64,000 bases of DNA from positions 62,001-126,000 of the forward strand of contig DASXUX010000031.1 of the NCBI GenBank assembly GCA_036504595.1, written 5' to 3'. This DNA is from DASXUX01 sp036504595. Lineage in GTDB: Bacteria; Planctomycetota; SZUA-567; H5-PLA8. The translations under genes were made by a program, and so were the position numbers. Shown piece by piece: positions 25,756 to 33,905 of this stretch; the first letter of the stretch is position 1; each line of letters opens with the position of its first letter. The notes under the pieces are model-generated. The model had not been told where the DNA came from. It made no database searches and saw only the letters and a program-made list of their open reading frames with translations.

Positions 25756-27576
25756 ATGGTCATACGCTCTTGGATTTTACCTCTTTGTCTTTGGGTCGGA
25801 CTAGCGCTGTCCGTGTGCCGCGCGGAAGAAAATACGCCGCAAGCGCAGGATCTCCCCGATGCCAAACGTTCGCCCACGCAACAGCACGATGAATTCCTTT
25901 CCGCTGAATCCGCTGGCGAAGCCTTGTCACTTGAAAAAAGTGTTCAGCCCGTGAGTGCTCGGCCTTCTGCCGAGCCACAGCCTCAGAACGTCGCGGACGA
26001 CAAAGACAAGAAAGACGAAGCTCCCAAGCCGGACGGAAAAGATAAAGACGCCAAAGCTGATAGCAAAGACGCCAAGGTCGAGAAGAAGGATGCCAAAGAA
26101 GAGCCCAAGAAAGAACTGACGGCCGAGGAAAAAGCTGCGGCAGATAAGAAAGCCGCCGAAGCCGCTAAAGCCGAAGCTGAGGCCGCCAAAGTCCCGCCAC
26201 CACCCGAACCGACTGCCGAGCAGATCGCCAAGCGGCGCGAAGATGCTCAGAAGTACATGTCTCTCGGCGAGAAGTTCTTCAGTTTCCCGGTGACCGGCAG
26301 CCTTTATACCCGCTATCGTCTGCGCTCCGGTCCCAGCGACAAAGATCAGGATATCTACCAATTCCTGTCGATGGATGTGGGCGACAAAGAACGCAACATG
26401 GCCACGGGGCACGTCGATACGCGCATGTCCGCCGACCTGGCCGGCAAAGCAGGGAAGAAAGCCGACTTGTTTACGGAACTGGTGGACACCTACGACAATC
26501 ACGCGGTGAATGCGCGTTTGTACTCGGCCTACGTCGATTTCAACAAGATTCCTGAGGTCGAAGTGCTGCGCGCCGGCCGGCAGTTCAGCTATGACACGCC
26601 TGAAATTCTGCAGTTTGATGGCGTTCGGCTGGACACCAAGCCGCTGCTCTGTCGGAACGACCTGAAGTTCTCGTTCTATGGCGGCCATGCGGTCCACGAG
26701 TTCGAATCGTCGCAGAACGGCGACGACCTGTACGGCGCAGCCGTGGAAGCTCGCCCGTGGCAGAGCGCTCGGATGCGCATGGACTGGACCCATTCGGACG
26801 ACCTCCTCGAGTTCAAGCACAGCTTGCCGCCCGAACAACTCGTCGTAAAAACCGAGCACACGACCCGCCAAGACGACCTGTTCTCTTGGAGCATGTGGCA
26901 GACGATTCGGAACCCCAACATTCGCCTCTACGGCCGCTTCTCGGTGCTGGACGGCGAAGCGCGCGACGCGCTGGCCCGCATCGTTTACGACAAGCCCGAC
27001 TGGCAGTTGCAGGTTTCTTCCACCTACCGCGCTTGGTTCGAGAAGCGGGATCTGCAGGCAACCGAGTTCGACACCTACTTCCAGACCTTGCGGGGGCAAG
27101 AGCCGTACCAGAACGGCAACCTGATTGTCAGCAAAGGCTGGAATGATTACTTCTGGATGGAAGGCGGTGCGGTGGTGCGGCGCTTGACGCATCCGGACGA
27201 GCAGAAGGCCTTCAACCGCGACTTCGAGCGCTATTACTTCACCGGCCAGATTCGCGATCTGCCGATCAAAGGCTTGGTCTACAGCCTGACGGCCGCACGC
27301 TGGGAAGGCGAAGGCCGCGCGCCCGACAGCACGCAGTTCGGCGGCGACATCACCTATTCCTGGAAGAAGGAATTCCAGAGCTCCATCGGCACGGACTACG
27401 CGCTCTACAAATACGATCTGTTCACCAACACCGAGCGTGATGAGGTCCGCACGTGGTATGCGAAACAACGCTGGCGGCCAAACCGCTGGGCGTGCCTGGA
27501 TGTGCAGTACGAACACGAGAAGAGCCGCGGCAATGATTACGACACACTGTCGGTGACGTTCCGCTTTACGTTCTAG
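25756..27576 (+). CDS. outer-membrane beta-barrel of the electron-transfer island
   Basis: 606 residues from the ATG at 25756 (AGGAAG upstream), the one that puts a signal peptide at the N-terminus (MVIRSWILPLCLWVGLALSVCRA). Residues about 75-165 are Lys/Ala/Glu/Asp-rich (DDKDKKDEAPKPDGK, EEKAAADKKAAEAAKAEAE), probably a periplasmic helical or extended segment. The remaining 420 residues alternate polar and aromatic strands, and the protein ends in Phe (SVTFRFTF), the usual barrel C-terminal signal. In context it may act like the MtrB/PioB-type barrel of a porin-cytochrome conduit, but I see no direct MtrB motif. Forms an operon with the 13-heme lipoprotein. Confidence 0.75.
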   Translation: MVIRSWILPLCLWVGLALSVCRAEENTPQAQDLPDAKRSPTQQHDEFLSAESAGEALSLEKSVQPVSARPSAEPQPQNVADDKDKKDEAPKPDGKDKDAKADSKDAKVEKKDAKEEPKKELTAEEKAAADKKAAEAAKAEAEAAKVPPPPEPTAEQIAKRREDAQKYMSLGEKFFSFPVTGSLYTRYRLRSGPSDKDQDIYQFLSMDVGDKERNMATGHVDTRMSADLAGKAGKKADLFTELVDTYDNHAVNARLYSAYVDFNKIPEVEVLRAGRQFSYDTPEILQFDGVRLDTKPLLCRNDLKFSFYGGHAVHEFESSQNGDDLYGAAVEARPWQSARMRMDWTHSDDLLEFKHSLPPEQLVVKTEHTTRQDDLFSWSMWQTIRNPNIRLYGRFSVLDGEARDALARIVYDKPDWQLQVSSTYRAWFEKRDLQATEFDTYFQTLRGQEPYQNGNLIVSKGWNDYFWMEGGAVVRRLTHPDEQKAFNRDFERYYFTGQIRDLPIKGLVYSLTAARWEGEGRAPDSTQFGGDITYSWKKEFQSSIGTDYALYKYDLFTNTERDEVRTWYAKQRWRPNRWACLDVQYEHEKSRGNDYDTLSVTFRFTF

Positions 27577-27644
27577 GTGGTTGGATTGCAGGATGTGAGT
27601 GGTGGTCAGATTGGCATTTCAGTGAGTGGCCGGGGACGGATGGC

Positions 27645-28670
27645 ATGCGAACAAGGCTCCTTATCGCCGCACTCCCGTTAGTTCTGGGACTGGCGTTTCT
27701 TCTTGGGTGCATTAACGAGCCGACGGATGTGCTCAGCCGCACCACGCCGGTCTTCCCGCACAAGCCGCACGTCGTCGGCGAAGACATCAAGTGCGATATT
27801 TGTCACAAGGAAGCGGCCAAAGGCGAGAAGGCCGGATTTCCGACGGTTAAGAGCTGCATGAAGTGCCACGACGATATCGACGAGAAGAAGCCGCCCGAAA
27901 AAAAGGTCCAGGCCTACCTGAAAGACAATAAGCCGCAGTGGACACACGTCACCGAGCTGCCGAAAGAGACCAAGTTTTCCCATAAGACGCACGTGGACGC
28001 GAAGGTCGAATGCACGACCTGCCACAAGGGGATTGCCGTCAGCACTGGAATCACGATGAAGAATCGGATTCACATGGCCGAATGCGTTGCATGCCATGCG
28101 AAGGAAAAGGTCGGCAACGATCTGTGCAACGATGGTTGCGCCGTTTGTCACAGCTATCTCAGCAAAGAATGGAAGCCGGGCAACCACCAGGACAACTGGC
28201 GCGAACTGCACGGCCGAGCCGCGGGCTTTGTGACCAGCAGCACGCAGCGTTGCGAGCTCTGCCACACGCAAAAGACTTGCATTCAGTGTCACAAGAACGA
28301 ACTGCCGAAGGACCACACCAATTACTGGCGCATCCGTGGCCACGGCGTAGCGGCTGATTTCGACCGCCAACGCTGCGCGAACTGCCATACGGCAGATTCC
28401 TGTATTCGCTGCCACAAGACGGTCACGCCGCAGAGCCACAAGGGCAATTGGGCCTCGCGTCACTGCTTCGGCTGCCATCTGCCGCTGAAGGATGAGCCGC
28501 AGTGCGTGGCTTGTCACAAGGGCACGCCCGCCCACGGATTGGCGCCGCGCACGCCGCAGAACCAGATCCATCTGCGCGCCACCGCTGATCAGTGCCGTGA
28601 CTGCCACTTCGGCTTGAAGTTGCCGCACCCGGATAACGGAGACAACTGCTTGTTCTGCCACAAGAAATAG
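27645..28670 (+). CDS. 13-heme cytochrome c lipoprotein
   Basis: 341 residues. Lipobox LLGC places the lipidated cysteine at residue 22. Thirteen CXXCH motifs follow (CDICH, CMKCH, CTTCH, CVACH, CAVCH, CELCH, CIQCH, CANCH, CIRCH, CFGCH, CVACH, CRDCH, CLFCH), about one per 24 residues, similar in density to MtrA/PioA-type wires. Lipid anchoring and its place 68 bp after the barrel gene suggest it works at the outer membrane with that barrel. A strong terminator follows. Whether it faces the periplasm or the outside cannot be told from sequence. Confidence 0.88.
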   Translation: MRTRLLIAALPLVLGLAFLLGCINEPTDVLSRTTPVFPHKPHVVGEDIKCDICHKEAAKGEKAGFPTVKSCMKCHDDIDEKKPPEKKVQAYLKDNKPQWTHVTELPKETKFSHKTHVDAKVECTTCHKGIAVSTGITMKNRIHMAECVACHAKEKVGNDLCNDGCAVCHSYLSKEWKPGNHQDNWRELHGRAAGFVTSSTQRCELCHTQKTCIQCHKNELPKDHTNYWRIRGHGVAADFDRQRCANCHTADSCIRCHKTVTPQSHKGNWASRHCFGCHLPLKDEPQCVACHKGTPAHGLAPRTPQNQIHLRATADQCRDCHFGLKLPHPDNGDNCLFCHKK

Positions 28671-28693
28671 GACGGAATCAGGAGGAGGGGCGG

Positions 28694-28729
28694 AGCGGGG
28701 GCGGCCTTCGGGTTCGCCCCCGCTTTTTT
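28694..28729 (+). terminator. intrinsic terminator after the 13-heme gene
   Basis: Perfect 10-bp stem AGCGGGGGCG / CGCCCCCGCT with 11-nt loop and a run of six T. Confidence 0.92.
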
Positions 28730-28747
28730 GTGCCAGACGACGAGGCT

Positions 28748-28794
28748 ACCAGACCACCAGACCACCAGACACCAGACCACTTAGGCACCAGACC
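28748..28794. repeat. 7/8-nt array, CCAGAC(C)A units
   Basis: Units CCAGACCA, CCAGACCA, CCAGACA, CCAGACCA, then one diverged unit and a last CCAGACCA, directly after the terminator and before the sigma-54 element of the regulatory operon. Confidence 0.85.
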
Positions 28795-28808
28795 ACCTAA
28801 TCTAAACA

Positions 28809-28824
28809 TGGCGCTTCATTTGCG
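28809..28824 (+). promoter_or_regulatory. sigma-54 promoter of the regulatory operon
   Basis: TGGCGC-TTCAT-TTGCG with exact GG-N10-GC spacing, 74 bp upstream of the PhnD-like gene. It suggests the sigma-54 activator controls its own operon. Confidence 0.6.
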
Positions 28825-28897
28825 CTTTGCGCTCAAGCAGCGGATGATTAGCCTGTATTAGCGGCTTTTGGGCCGCAGTTTATGCGAAGGTGGTGGC

Positions 28898-29809
28898 ATG
28901 CGTTGGTTGCTGGCCTATGGACTTGTGGCAGTTGCAATCCTGCTGCTGGCGCACAGCATCCTCGCCACACGGCAAATCGCCGCCACTGTAAAGCTTGATT
29001 CTCCACCGCTTAGCACCAACAAAAAGCCAGATGTCCATCCGCAACGCTTGCGGATCGTTGTCGCCCCGATCACCTTGCCGGTGCGCGGTTTTGCGGGTTA
29101 TCAAGCCCTTGCCAACTATTTGGCAGTCGAGCTCAAGCAACAGACCGAAGTCATCTACCGGGATACCTACGCCCAGGTTAACGCAGTGATAAGCAATGAC
29201 CACGCGGACGTGGGCTTCATCTGCTTGGGCGGGTACTGGGCCGACCCCAGCGCCATGGATCTGCTCGCTGCCACTGTGATCAAGGGCAAGACGGAATACA
29301 GCGGCTTGATCATCGTCCCGCAGAATGGCCCGATCTTTAAGTTTGCCGACCTGCGCGGCCGTACGTTCTTGTTTACCGATGCTGATTCGAACACGGGCCA
29401 TCTCTATCCTCTCAGCCTGATTCGCAAGATCACCGCTCAGACGGACGAGTTTTTTTCGGCGACCAAGTTCACCGGCGGACATGATCGCTCGATCCAGGCG
29501 ATTGCGTGGGGTCTGGCGGACGGCGCGGCGGTCAGCAGCGCGGCCTTTGACGTGACGCTGGCGCAAGAGCCGACGCTGGGCGCTCGCATCCGCACCATCG
29601 AACGCTCCGAACCGTATCCAAGCCCGCCCGTCGTTGTTCGCAAGAATTTTCCAACTGACGATCGGCAGCGCCTACTGAAGGCGCTTACAGCGTTGCCCGA
29701 CACCGAACGGGGCAAGAGCATTCTGACTGGCCTGGGCATTGACGGGTTCTCTGCTGCGATCCCCGACATCTACAAACAGTCCGAGCCACAAGGCCGGGGC
29801 GGCAAATGA
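28898..29809 (+). CDS. PhnD-like periplasmic binding protein, sensory
   Basis: 303 residues from the ATG at 28898 (AAGGTGG upstream). A single N-terminal hydrophobic anchor (LLAYGLVAVAILLLAHSIL) is followed by a PhnD/PF12974-type binding fold: LRIVVAPITLPVRGFAGYQALANYLAVEL... DADVGFICLGGYW... (key part HADVGF), LRGRTFLFTDADSNTGHLYPL. Such proteins bind phosphonate or other small anions in ABC uptake, but no transporter genes are here; instead the next gene, overlapping by 4 bases, is a sensor kinase. Likely role: ligand sensing for the two-component system. Ligand unknown. Confidence 0.82.
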   Translation: MRWLLAYGLVAVAILLLAHSILATRQIAATVKLDSPPLSTNKKPDVHPQRLRIVVAPITLPVRGFAGYQALANYLAVELKQQTEVIYRDTYAQVNAVISNDHADVGFICLGGYWADPSAMDLLAATVIKGKTEYSGLIIVPQNGPIFKFADLRGRTFLFTDADSNTGHLYPLSLIRKITAQTDEFFSATKFTGGHDRSIQAIAWGLADGAAVSSAAFDVTLAQEPTLGARIRTIERSEPYPSPPVVVRKNFPTDDRQRLLKALTALPDTERGKSILTGLGIDGFSAAIPDIYKQSEPQGRGGK

Positions 29810-31731
29810 CTGACGCTGTGCGAAAAGAATCCACTTTGCCGCTCGGCCGGCGCATCTCGCTCCTCGTCGCGCTGATCACCGTCGTCCTCGCTTTCCTGCT
29901 GCAGATCGTTGCCATGCTCGTCAGCCGCAGCCAGTTGGTCGCCGCTCAGGAGGAGCACGCCACAAGCGTGGCCGCGCTGATGATCCCCGATGTGGAGTGG
30001 GCCGTCCTCACGACCAACACGCATCAGCTTCCCGCCATCATCGAGAATGTGAAACGCTCCAACAAAGATCTGGTCTACATGGTGGTATGCAAGGCCGACG
30101 GTTCGCCGCTGGCGCACAGCATGAGTGGCGCGCTGCCTGGGGAACTGGACAGCTTCATTCGATCCCACGCCACTCCCGGCCCGGCCGCCCAGTTGCTGAA
30201 TGTGCGCACTGAACGTGGCGACGTGCTGCATCTCGTTCAACCGCTCGAAGGGGGCACCGCTGGTTATATGCACCTGGGCCTCTCGTGGGCTGGCGTGGAT
30301 GCAGCCATCGGCCGCTCCTGTCAGCGTCTGGTGGTCGCGATGCTCATCGGTCTCGCGTTCTCGACCTTGATCGCCTGGGTCGCCTACCGCCGCCTGGCTC
30401 GGCCGATCGTCGAACTGACGAACGCAGCTCGGCGTTTTGGCGAAAGCGATCTGTCCACCCGCGTCCCTGAACATCATGGCGTTTGGGACGAAACGGTCCT
30501 GCTTGCCCAGGCTTTCAACCAGATGGCCGGCCGGCTGCAAGATCAAGTTAGGGATCTGATGCAGTCCCGCGCCGCCCTCGATAATGAAAAGACGCTCGTT
30601 CGCGCGATTCTCGATGGCATGATCGAACCGGTTATCGTGGCGGAGCCCGATGGGCGAATCGTGTACTGCAACCATGCCGCGCGCGGGCTTTGGGAGCAAG
30701 CTGGCACTCCGCCGTTCGAAACCTACGTCAGATTGCGCTCGAATTTTCCCGAGGCGCTTCGCGTTTTCGAAGCCGTCGCCGGCGGTCGCACGGCGTCCAG
30801 TCGTCTGCACCAGCGCGTTTCCGGACGGGATCTGGCCACTGTTGTGTCCCAGGTGCTCAGCCCCGATGGCAAGCTCCTCGGAATCATTGAACTCTCCACC
30901 GACGTCACCGACCAGATGCGCTCCTGGCGCGCGCTGGCTCACGCTGAAAAGCTCAACGTCGTCGGCCAATTGGCTGCCGGTGTAGCGCACGAGATCAACA
31001 GCCCGCTCGACGGCGCCATCGAGGCCTCGCGCATCATCGAACGCAGTGCCGGGGAGGCTGACAAGGTCAAACGCTTCGCTCAAGCGCAACGGGCAGGCCT
31101 GGAACGCATCGCGGCCATTGTGCGGCGGCTGCTCACCTTCTCTCGCCTTCCGGGCAATAAGCCCCGCGATTTTGTGGCGGTTCCCCGGCTTCTTGAGGAA
31201 TCCCAGGCCATCCTGAAGCACCGCTTGACGCACGTGACGATCAGCCTCGACGTGGTGGCGCCCAGCGAACGGGAACTACTGATTCCCGGTGACGAACTTG
31301 GGTTGGTGCAGGTGCTGGTAAATCTGCTCAATAACGCCATCGACGTCACGCCCCAAGGCGGCACGGTGAAGATCAACGTTAGCACGGAAGGCGAATTCCT
31401 CCGCATCGCCGTTACCGATCAGGGCCCCGGCATCGCCGAAGACGTGGCGGCCAAACTCTTCACGCCCTTCTTTACGACCAAGGAAGTCGGCAAAGGCACC
31501 GGCCTCGGACTGGCCGTCAGCAGCAACATCGTCGAGGAACACGGCGGGACGATTGAATTCACCAACATGACCGCTCCTTGGGGAGCGTGTTTTATCGTCA
31601 CCTTGCCGCTGCGGGATCGAACGAGCATCCGCAAGATGGAGGCGCCGGTCGTGAATGGAACGGCTGTTGCTACTCCTCCGGCGATCAGGGCTACCGCGCA
31701 GGACTCGAAGAAAGCCGAAATTGCGCAGTGA
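29806..31731 (+). CDS. membrane sensor histidine kinase
   Basis: 641 residues; start overlaps the previous stop (ATGA). Membrane helices at about 16-39 and 174-194 flank an extracytoplasmic domain of some 135 residues; HAMP (about 195-247), PAS-like region (about 262-370), HisKA with phospho-acceptor H395 in GVAHEINSP, then N-box NLLNNAID, G1 DQGPGIA, F-box FTPFFTTK and G2 GTGLGLAVS. NtrB-like kinase expected to phosphorylate the adjacent sigma-54 activator; input probably through the PhnD-like protein. Confidence 0.92.
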   Translation: MTDAVRKESTLPLGRRISLLVALITVVLAFLLQIVAMLVSRSQLVAAQEEHATSVAALMIPDVEWAVLTTNTHQLPAIIENVKRSNKDLVYMVVCKADGSPLAHSMSGALPGELDSFIRSHATPGPAAQLLNVRTERGDVLHLVQPLEGGTAGYMHLGLSWAGVDAAIGRSCQRLVVAMLIGLAFSTLIAWVAYRRLARPIVELTNAARRFGESDLSTRVPEHHGVWDETVLLAQAFNQMAGRLQDQVRDLMQSRAALDNEKTLVRAILDGMIEPVIVAEPDGRIVYCNHAARGLWEQAGTPPFETYVRLRSNFPEALRVFEAVAGGRTASSRLHQRVSGRDLATVVSQVLSPDGKLLGIIELSTDVTDQMRSWRALAHAEKLNVVGQLAAGVAHEINSPLDGAIEASRIIERSAGEADKVKRFAQAQRAGLERIAAIVRRLLTFSRLPGNKPRDFVAVPRLLEESQAILKHRLTHVTISLDVVAPSERELLIPGDELGLVQVLVNLLNNAIDVTPQGGTVKINVSTEGEFLRIAVTDQGPGIAEDVAAKLFTPFFTTKEVGKGTGLGLAVSSNIVEEHGGTIEFTNMTAPWGACFIVTLPLRDRTSIRKMEAPVVNGTAVATPPAIRATAQDSKKAEIAQ

Positions 31732-31776
31732 ATTTTTTGCGGTCCTCCGCGTCCGCTGCGGTGAAATGTTAACGAG

Positions 31777-33189
31777 ATGGAGAACAGAACGGTGACTGAA
31801 GCGCGAACGGTGCTGATCGTCGATGACGAGCCGCTGAAGATTCTCACGCTCGAAGAGCATCTGGCCCAGGCCGGCTATAAAGTCCTCACCGCCGTCGATG
31901 GCCAGGACGCCCTGAACCTTCTGAAAACCAAGTCCATCGATGCATTGGTGACCGATGTTCGCATGCCGGGCCTCGACGGTCTCTCGCTTCTCGAAGAGTC
32001 GATGAAGCTGAGCCCGAACCGCCCCGTGCTGGTCATGACCGGCTATGAGGAGGTTCAGGACGCCGTCCGCGCGATGAAGGCCGGTGCGCTCGATTACATG
32101 GTCAAGCCCGTCTCTGGCGAAGAAATCACCCTCCGCCTGAATCGCACGCTCGCCGATTCGGCCCTCGCGGGAGAAAACCAGCGCCTGCGCCACGAAGTCC
32201 AGCGCCTCAAAGGCCAATCCGATGCTGTCATCGTCGGCCAAGGCATGCAGCCGGTCTGTCAGGTTCTTGAAAAAGCCGCCTCGACAGATTCCACCGTCCT
32301 CATCATCGGCGAAACCGGCACCGGCAAGGAAATGTGTTCGCGATTCCTGCACCAGCGCAGCCCAAGAGCTCAAGGCCCCTTCATCGTCGTCCCCTGCGCC
32401 GCACTGCCGCAGACGCTTATTGAATCGGAACTCTTTGGGCACGAGCGCGGCGCCTTCACCGGAGCGACCGCTCGCCGTCCCGGCTACTTCACGAATGCTG
32501 ACGGTGGCACGATCCTGCTGGACGACGTGGACGACTTGCCGCTCGAAGTCCAGGGCCGCCTCCTTCACGTACTCCAGTCGCGAACCTTCCAGCGCGTCGG
32601 CGGCACGCGAGCGGAACGCGTGGACGTTCGCATCGTGGCGGCCACAAAGAAGGACTTGGGGACGCTCGTTAAAGAAAAGACGTTCCGCGACGACCTCATG
32701 TATCGCCTCAGTGTCGTGACCGTTCAGATTCCACCGCTGCGAGCACGCCGCGAAGACATCCCCGTGCTGGCCGATTTCTTCCTGAAATGTTCCGTGCAGC
32801 GCCTCGGCCGCAAGCCCAAGACCTTCACGCCAGACGCTCTGCAAGCTCTGGCTGAATACGTCTGGCCCGGCAACGTGCGCGAACTGGAACATGTGATCGA
32901 ATCGACCGTCGTGATGCATTCCGGCACGGAGGTCGTTCGTTCCGATCTGCCCGGAATGCTCCGCGCCCCCAGCCACGATCCCCTCTTCAGCCTTCACGTG
33001 GACGGTCGCGCCGAGATCTCCCTGGAGACCACGCTGGCCGATTTCGAACGCGCTCTGCTGCGCTGGGCGTTCGACCGAGCCGAAGGCAACCAGGGTGCCG
33101 CCGCTAAACTCCTTGGCATCCCGCGCTCGACCTTCCAATACCGTTGGTCCCGCGTCTGCGTCCCGGCCGGCACTGGCGTGGAAAACTGA
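31777..33189 (+). CDS. sigma-54-dependent response regulator (NtrC family)
   Basis: 470 residues. Receiver domain with D16/D17, phospho-acceptor D60 and K110; AAA+ domain with Walker A GETGTGKE (178-185), sigma-54 contact loop GAFTGA (225-230) and Walker B ILLDDVDDLP; C-terminal Fis-type helix-turn-helix (NQGAAAKLLGIPRSTFQYRW). Binds upstream sites and opens sigma-54 promoters by ATP hydrolysis. It is the only such activator in the window, and sigma-54 elements precede the octaheme, barrel and its own operon, so it is the natural regulator of the island. Separated from the kinase gene by 45 bp containing a short repeat-like segment. Confidence 0.94.
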   Translation: MENRTVTEARTVLIVDDEPLKILTLEEHLAQAGYKVLTAVDGQDALNLLKTKSIDALVTDVRMPGLDGLSLLEESMKLSPNRPVLVMTGYEEVQDAVRAMKAGALDYMVKPVSGEEITLRLNRTLADSALAGENQRLRHEVQRLKGQSDAVIVGQGMQPVCQVLEKAASTDSTVLIIGETGTGKEMCSRFLHQRSPRAQGPFIVVPCAALPQTLIESELFGHERGAFTGATARRPGYFTNADGGTILLDDVDDLPLEVQGRLLHVLQSRTFQRVGGTRAERVDVRIVAATKKDLGTLVKEKTFRDDLMYRLSVVTVQIPPLRARREDIPVLADFFLKCSVQRLGRKPKTFTPDALQALAEYVWPGNVRELEHVIESTVVMHSGTEVVRSDLPGMLRAPSHDPLFSLHVDGRAEISLETTLADFERALLRWAFDRAEGNQGAAAKLLGIPRSTFQYRWSRVCVPAGTGVEN

Positions 33190-33193
33190 ACAA

Positions 33194-33277
33194 CTCACCA
33201 CAGAGGACTCATATCAGAGGACACGGAGGAAGTCTTTCTTCAATTCCCTCTGTGTCCTTCGTGTCCTCTGTCGTGAG
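33194..33277. repeat. imperfect palindromic element after the regulator gene
   Basis: The left arm (33194-33229, CTCACCACAGAGGA...) and right arm (33246-33277, ...TCCTCTGTCGTGAG) are reverse complements with a few mismatches. It may work as a terminator; related segments lie at 31735-31768 and 33309-33345. Confidence 0.65.
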
Positions 33278-33305
33278 AACTTTCTTGGCGACTCCCACTC
33301 CTCTG

Positions 33306-33800
33306 TTATTTGCGTTCATCCGCGTTTATCGGCGGTTTTCCATCCGGTTTCTTGCAGCAGCAACCGATCAGGCGGTCCAGCGACAGCGGCCCCGCTCCGC
33401 GCATAAACAAACACAACGCCATGCAGAACAAAGCCGCCTGCCATTCCCATCCGGCGGGCTGGTTGTTGACCGCATGCATCTGGAATCCCTGGTGAATGTG
33501 GATCGTCGCAATCGCAACGGCCATGTTGACCATCAGCCCCAGCGCCGCCAGACGCGTCAGCAGTCCCAGAGCCAGCGCGATTCCGCCGCCGAACTCCGCG
33601 ATAACGACTACCCACGCCATCACTCCCGGCGCAGGTACGCCCATTTTCGTCAGCATGCCCGCAAAGCCGTTCACGCCGCCAAAAAGCTTTTCGGATCCAT
33701 GCAGAATAAAGGTCGCCGCCAAAACCGCCCGCAGCGGCACATCGGACCACTCCAGCAAAACCCTTCGCCACCCCACGATCCTGTTTTCGCAGTCAGCCAT
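33306..33800 (-). CDS. DoxX family membrane protein
   Basis: 164 residues; ATG at 33800 has AGGAGG seven bases upstream, better than the ATG five codons earlier. Four membrane helices in the DoxX pattern (PLRAVLAATFILHGSEKLFGG, MAWVVVIAEFGGGIALALGLLTRLAALGLMVNMAVA and following). DoxX-like proteins are linked to quinone or redox stress functions, but no activity is proven for this branch. The C-terminal residues GKPPINADERK are encoded by a repeat-like segment (33309-33345), so the natural tail may have been replaced. Confidence 0.85.
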   Translation of the reverse strand: MADCENRIVGWRRVLLEWSDVPLRAVLAATFILHGSEKLFGGVNGFAGMLTKMGVPAPGVMAWVVVIAEFGGGIALALGLLTRLAALGLMVNMAVAIATIHIHQGFQMHAVNNQPAGWEWQAALFCMALCLFMRGAGPLSLDRLIGCCCKKPDGKPPINADERK

Positions 33801-33868
33801 AGTTGCCTCCTGCATTAATTATATCTCATAGGCGCGGCGCTTGTGGCCAAGCCCGTCAGCCGCTTGTG

Positions 33869-33900
33869 CCACTCAGCACTCAGCACTCAGCACTCAGCAC
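33869..33900. repeat. heptamer array, ACTCAGC unit
   Basis: Four ACTCAGC units (CCACTCA then GCACTCA in the CCANNNA register), a few bases after the 3' end of the glycoside hydrolase gene. Confidence 0.9.
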
Positions 33901-33905
33901 TTCCG

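Noticed and set aside
25927..27516. Long antisense open frame over the barrel gene
   Set aside because: The sense frame ends in a barrel signal and starts with a signal peptide; codon pattern of the antisense frame is that of a shadow.
31276..33201. Long open frame antisense to the sigma-54 regulator gene
   Set aside because: The plus-strand frame has full receiver, AAA+ and HTH motifs; the antisense frame is a GC-driven shadow without motifs or ribosome site.
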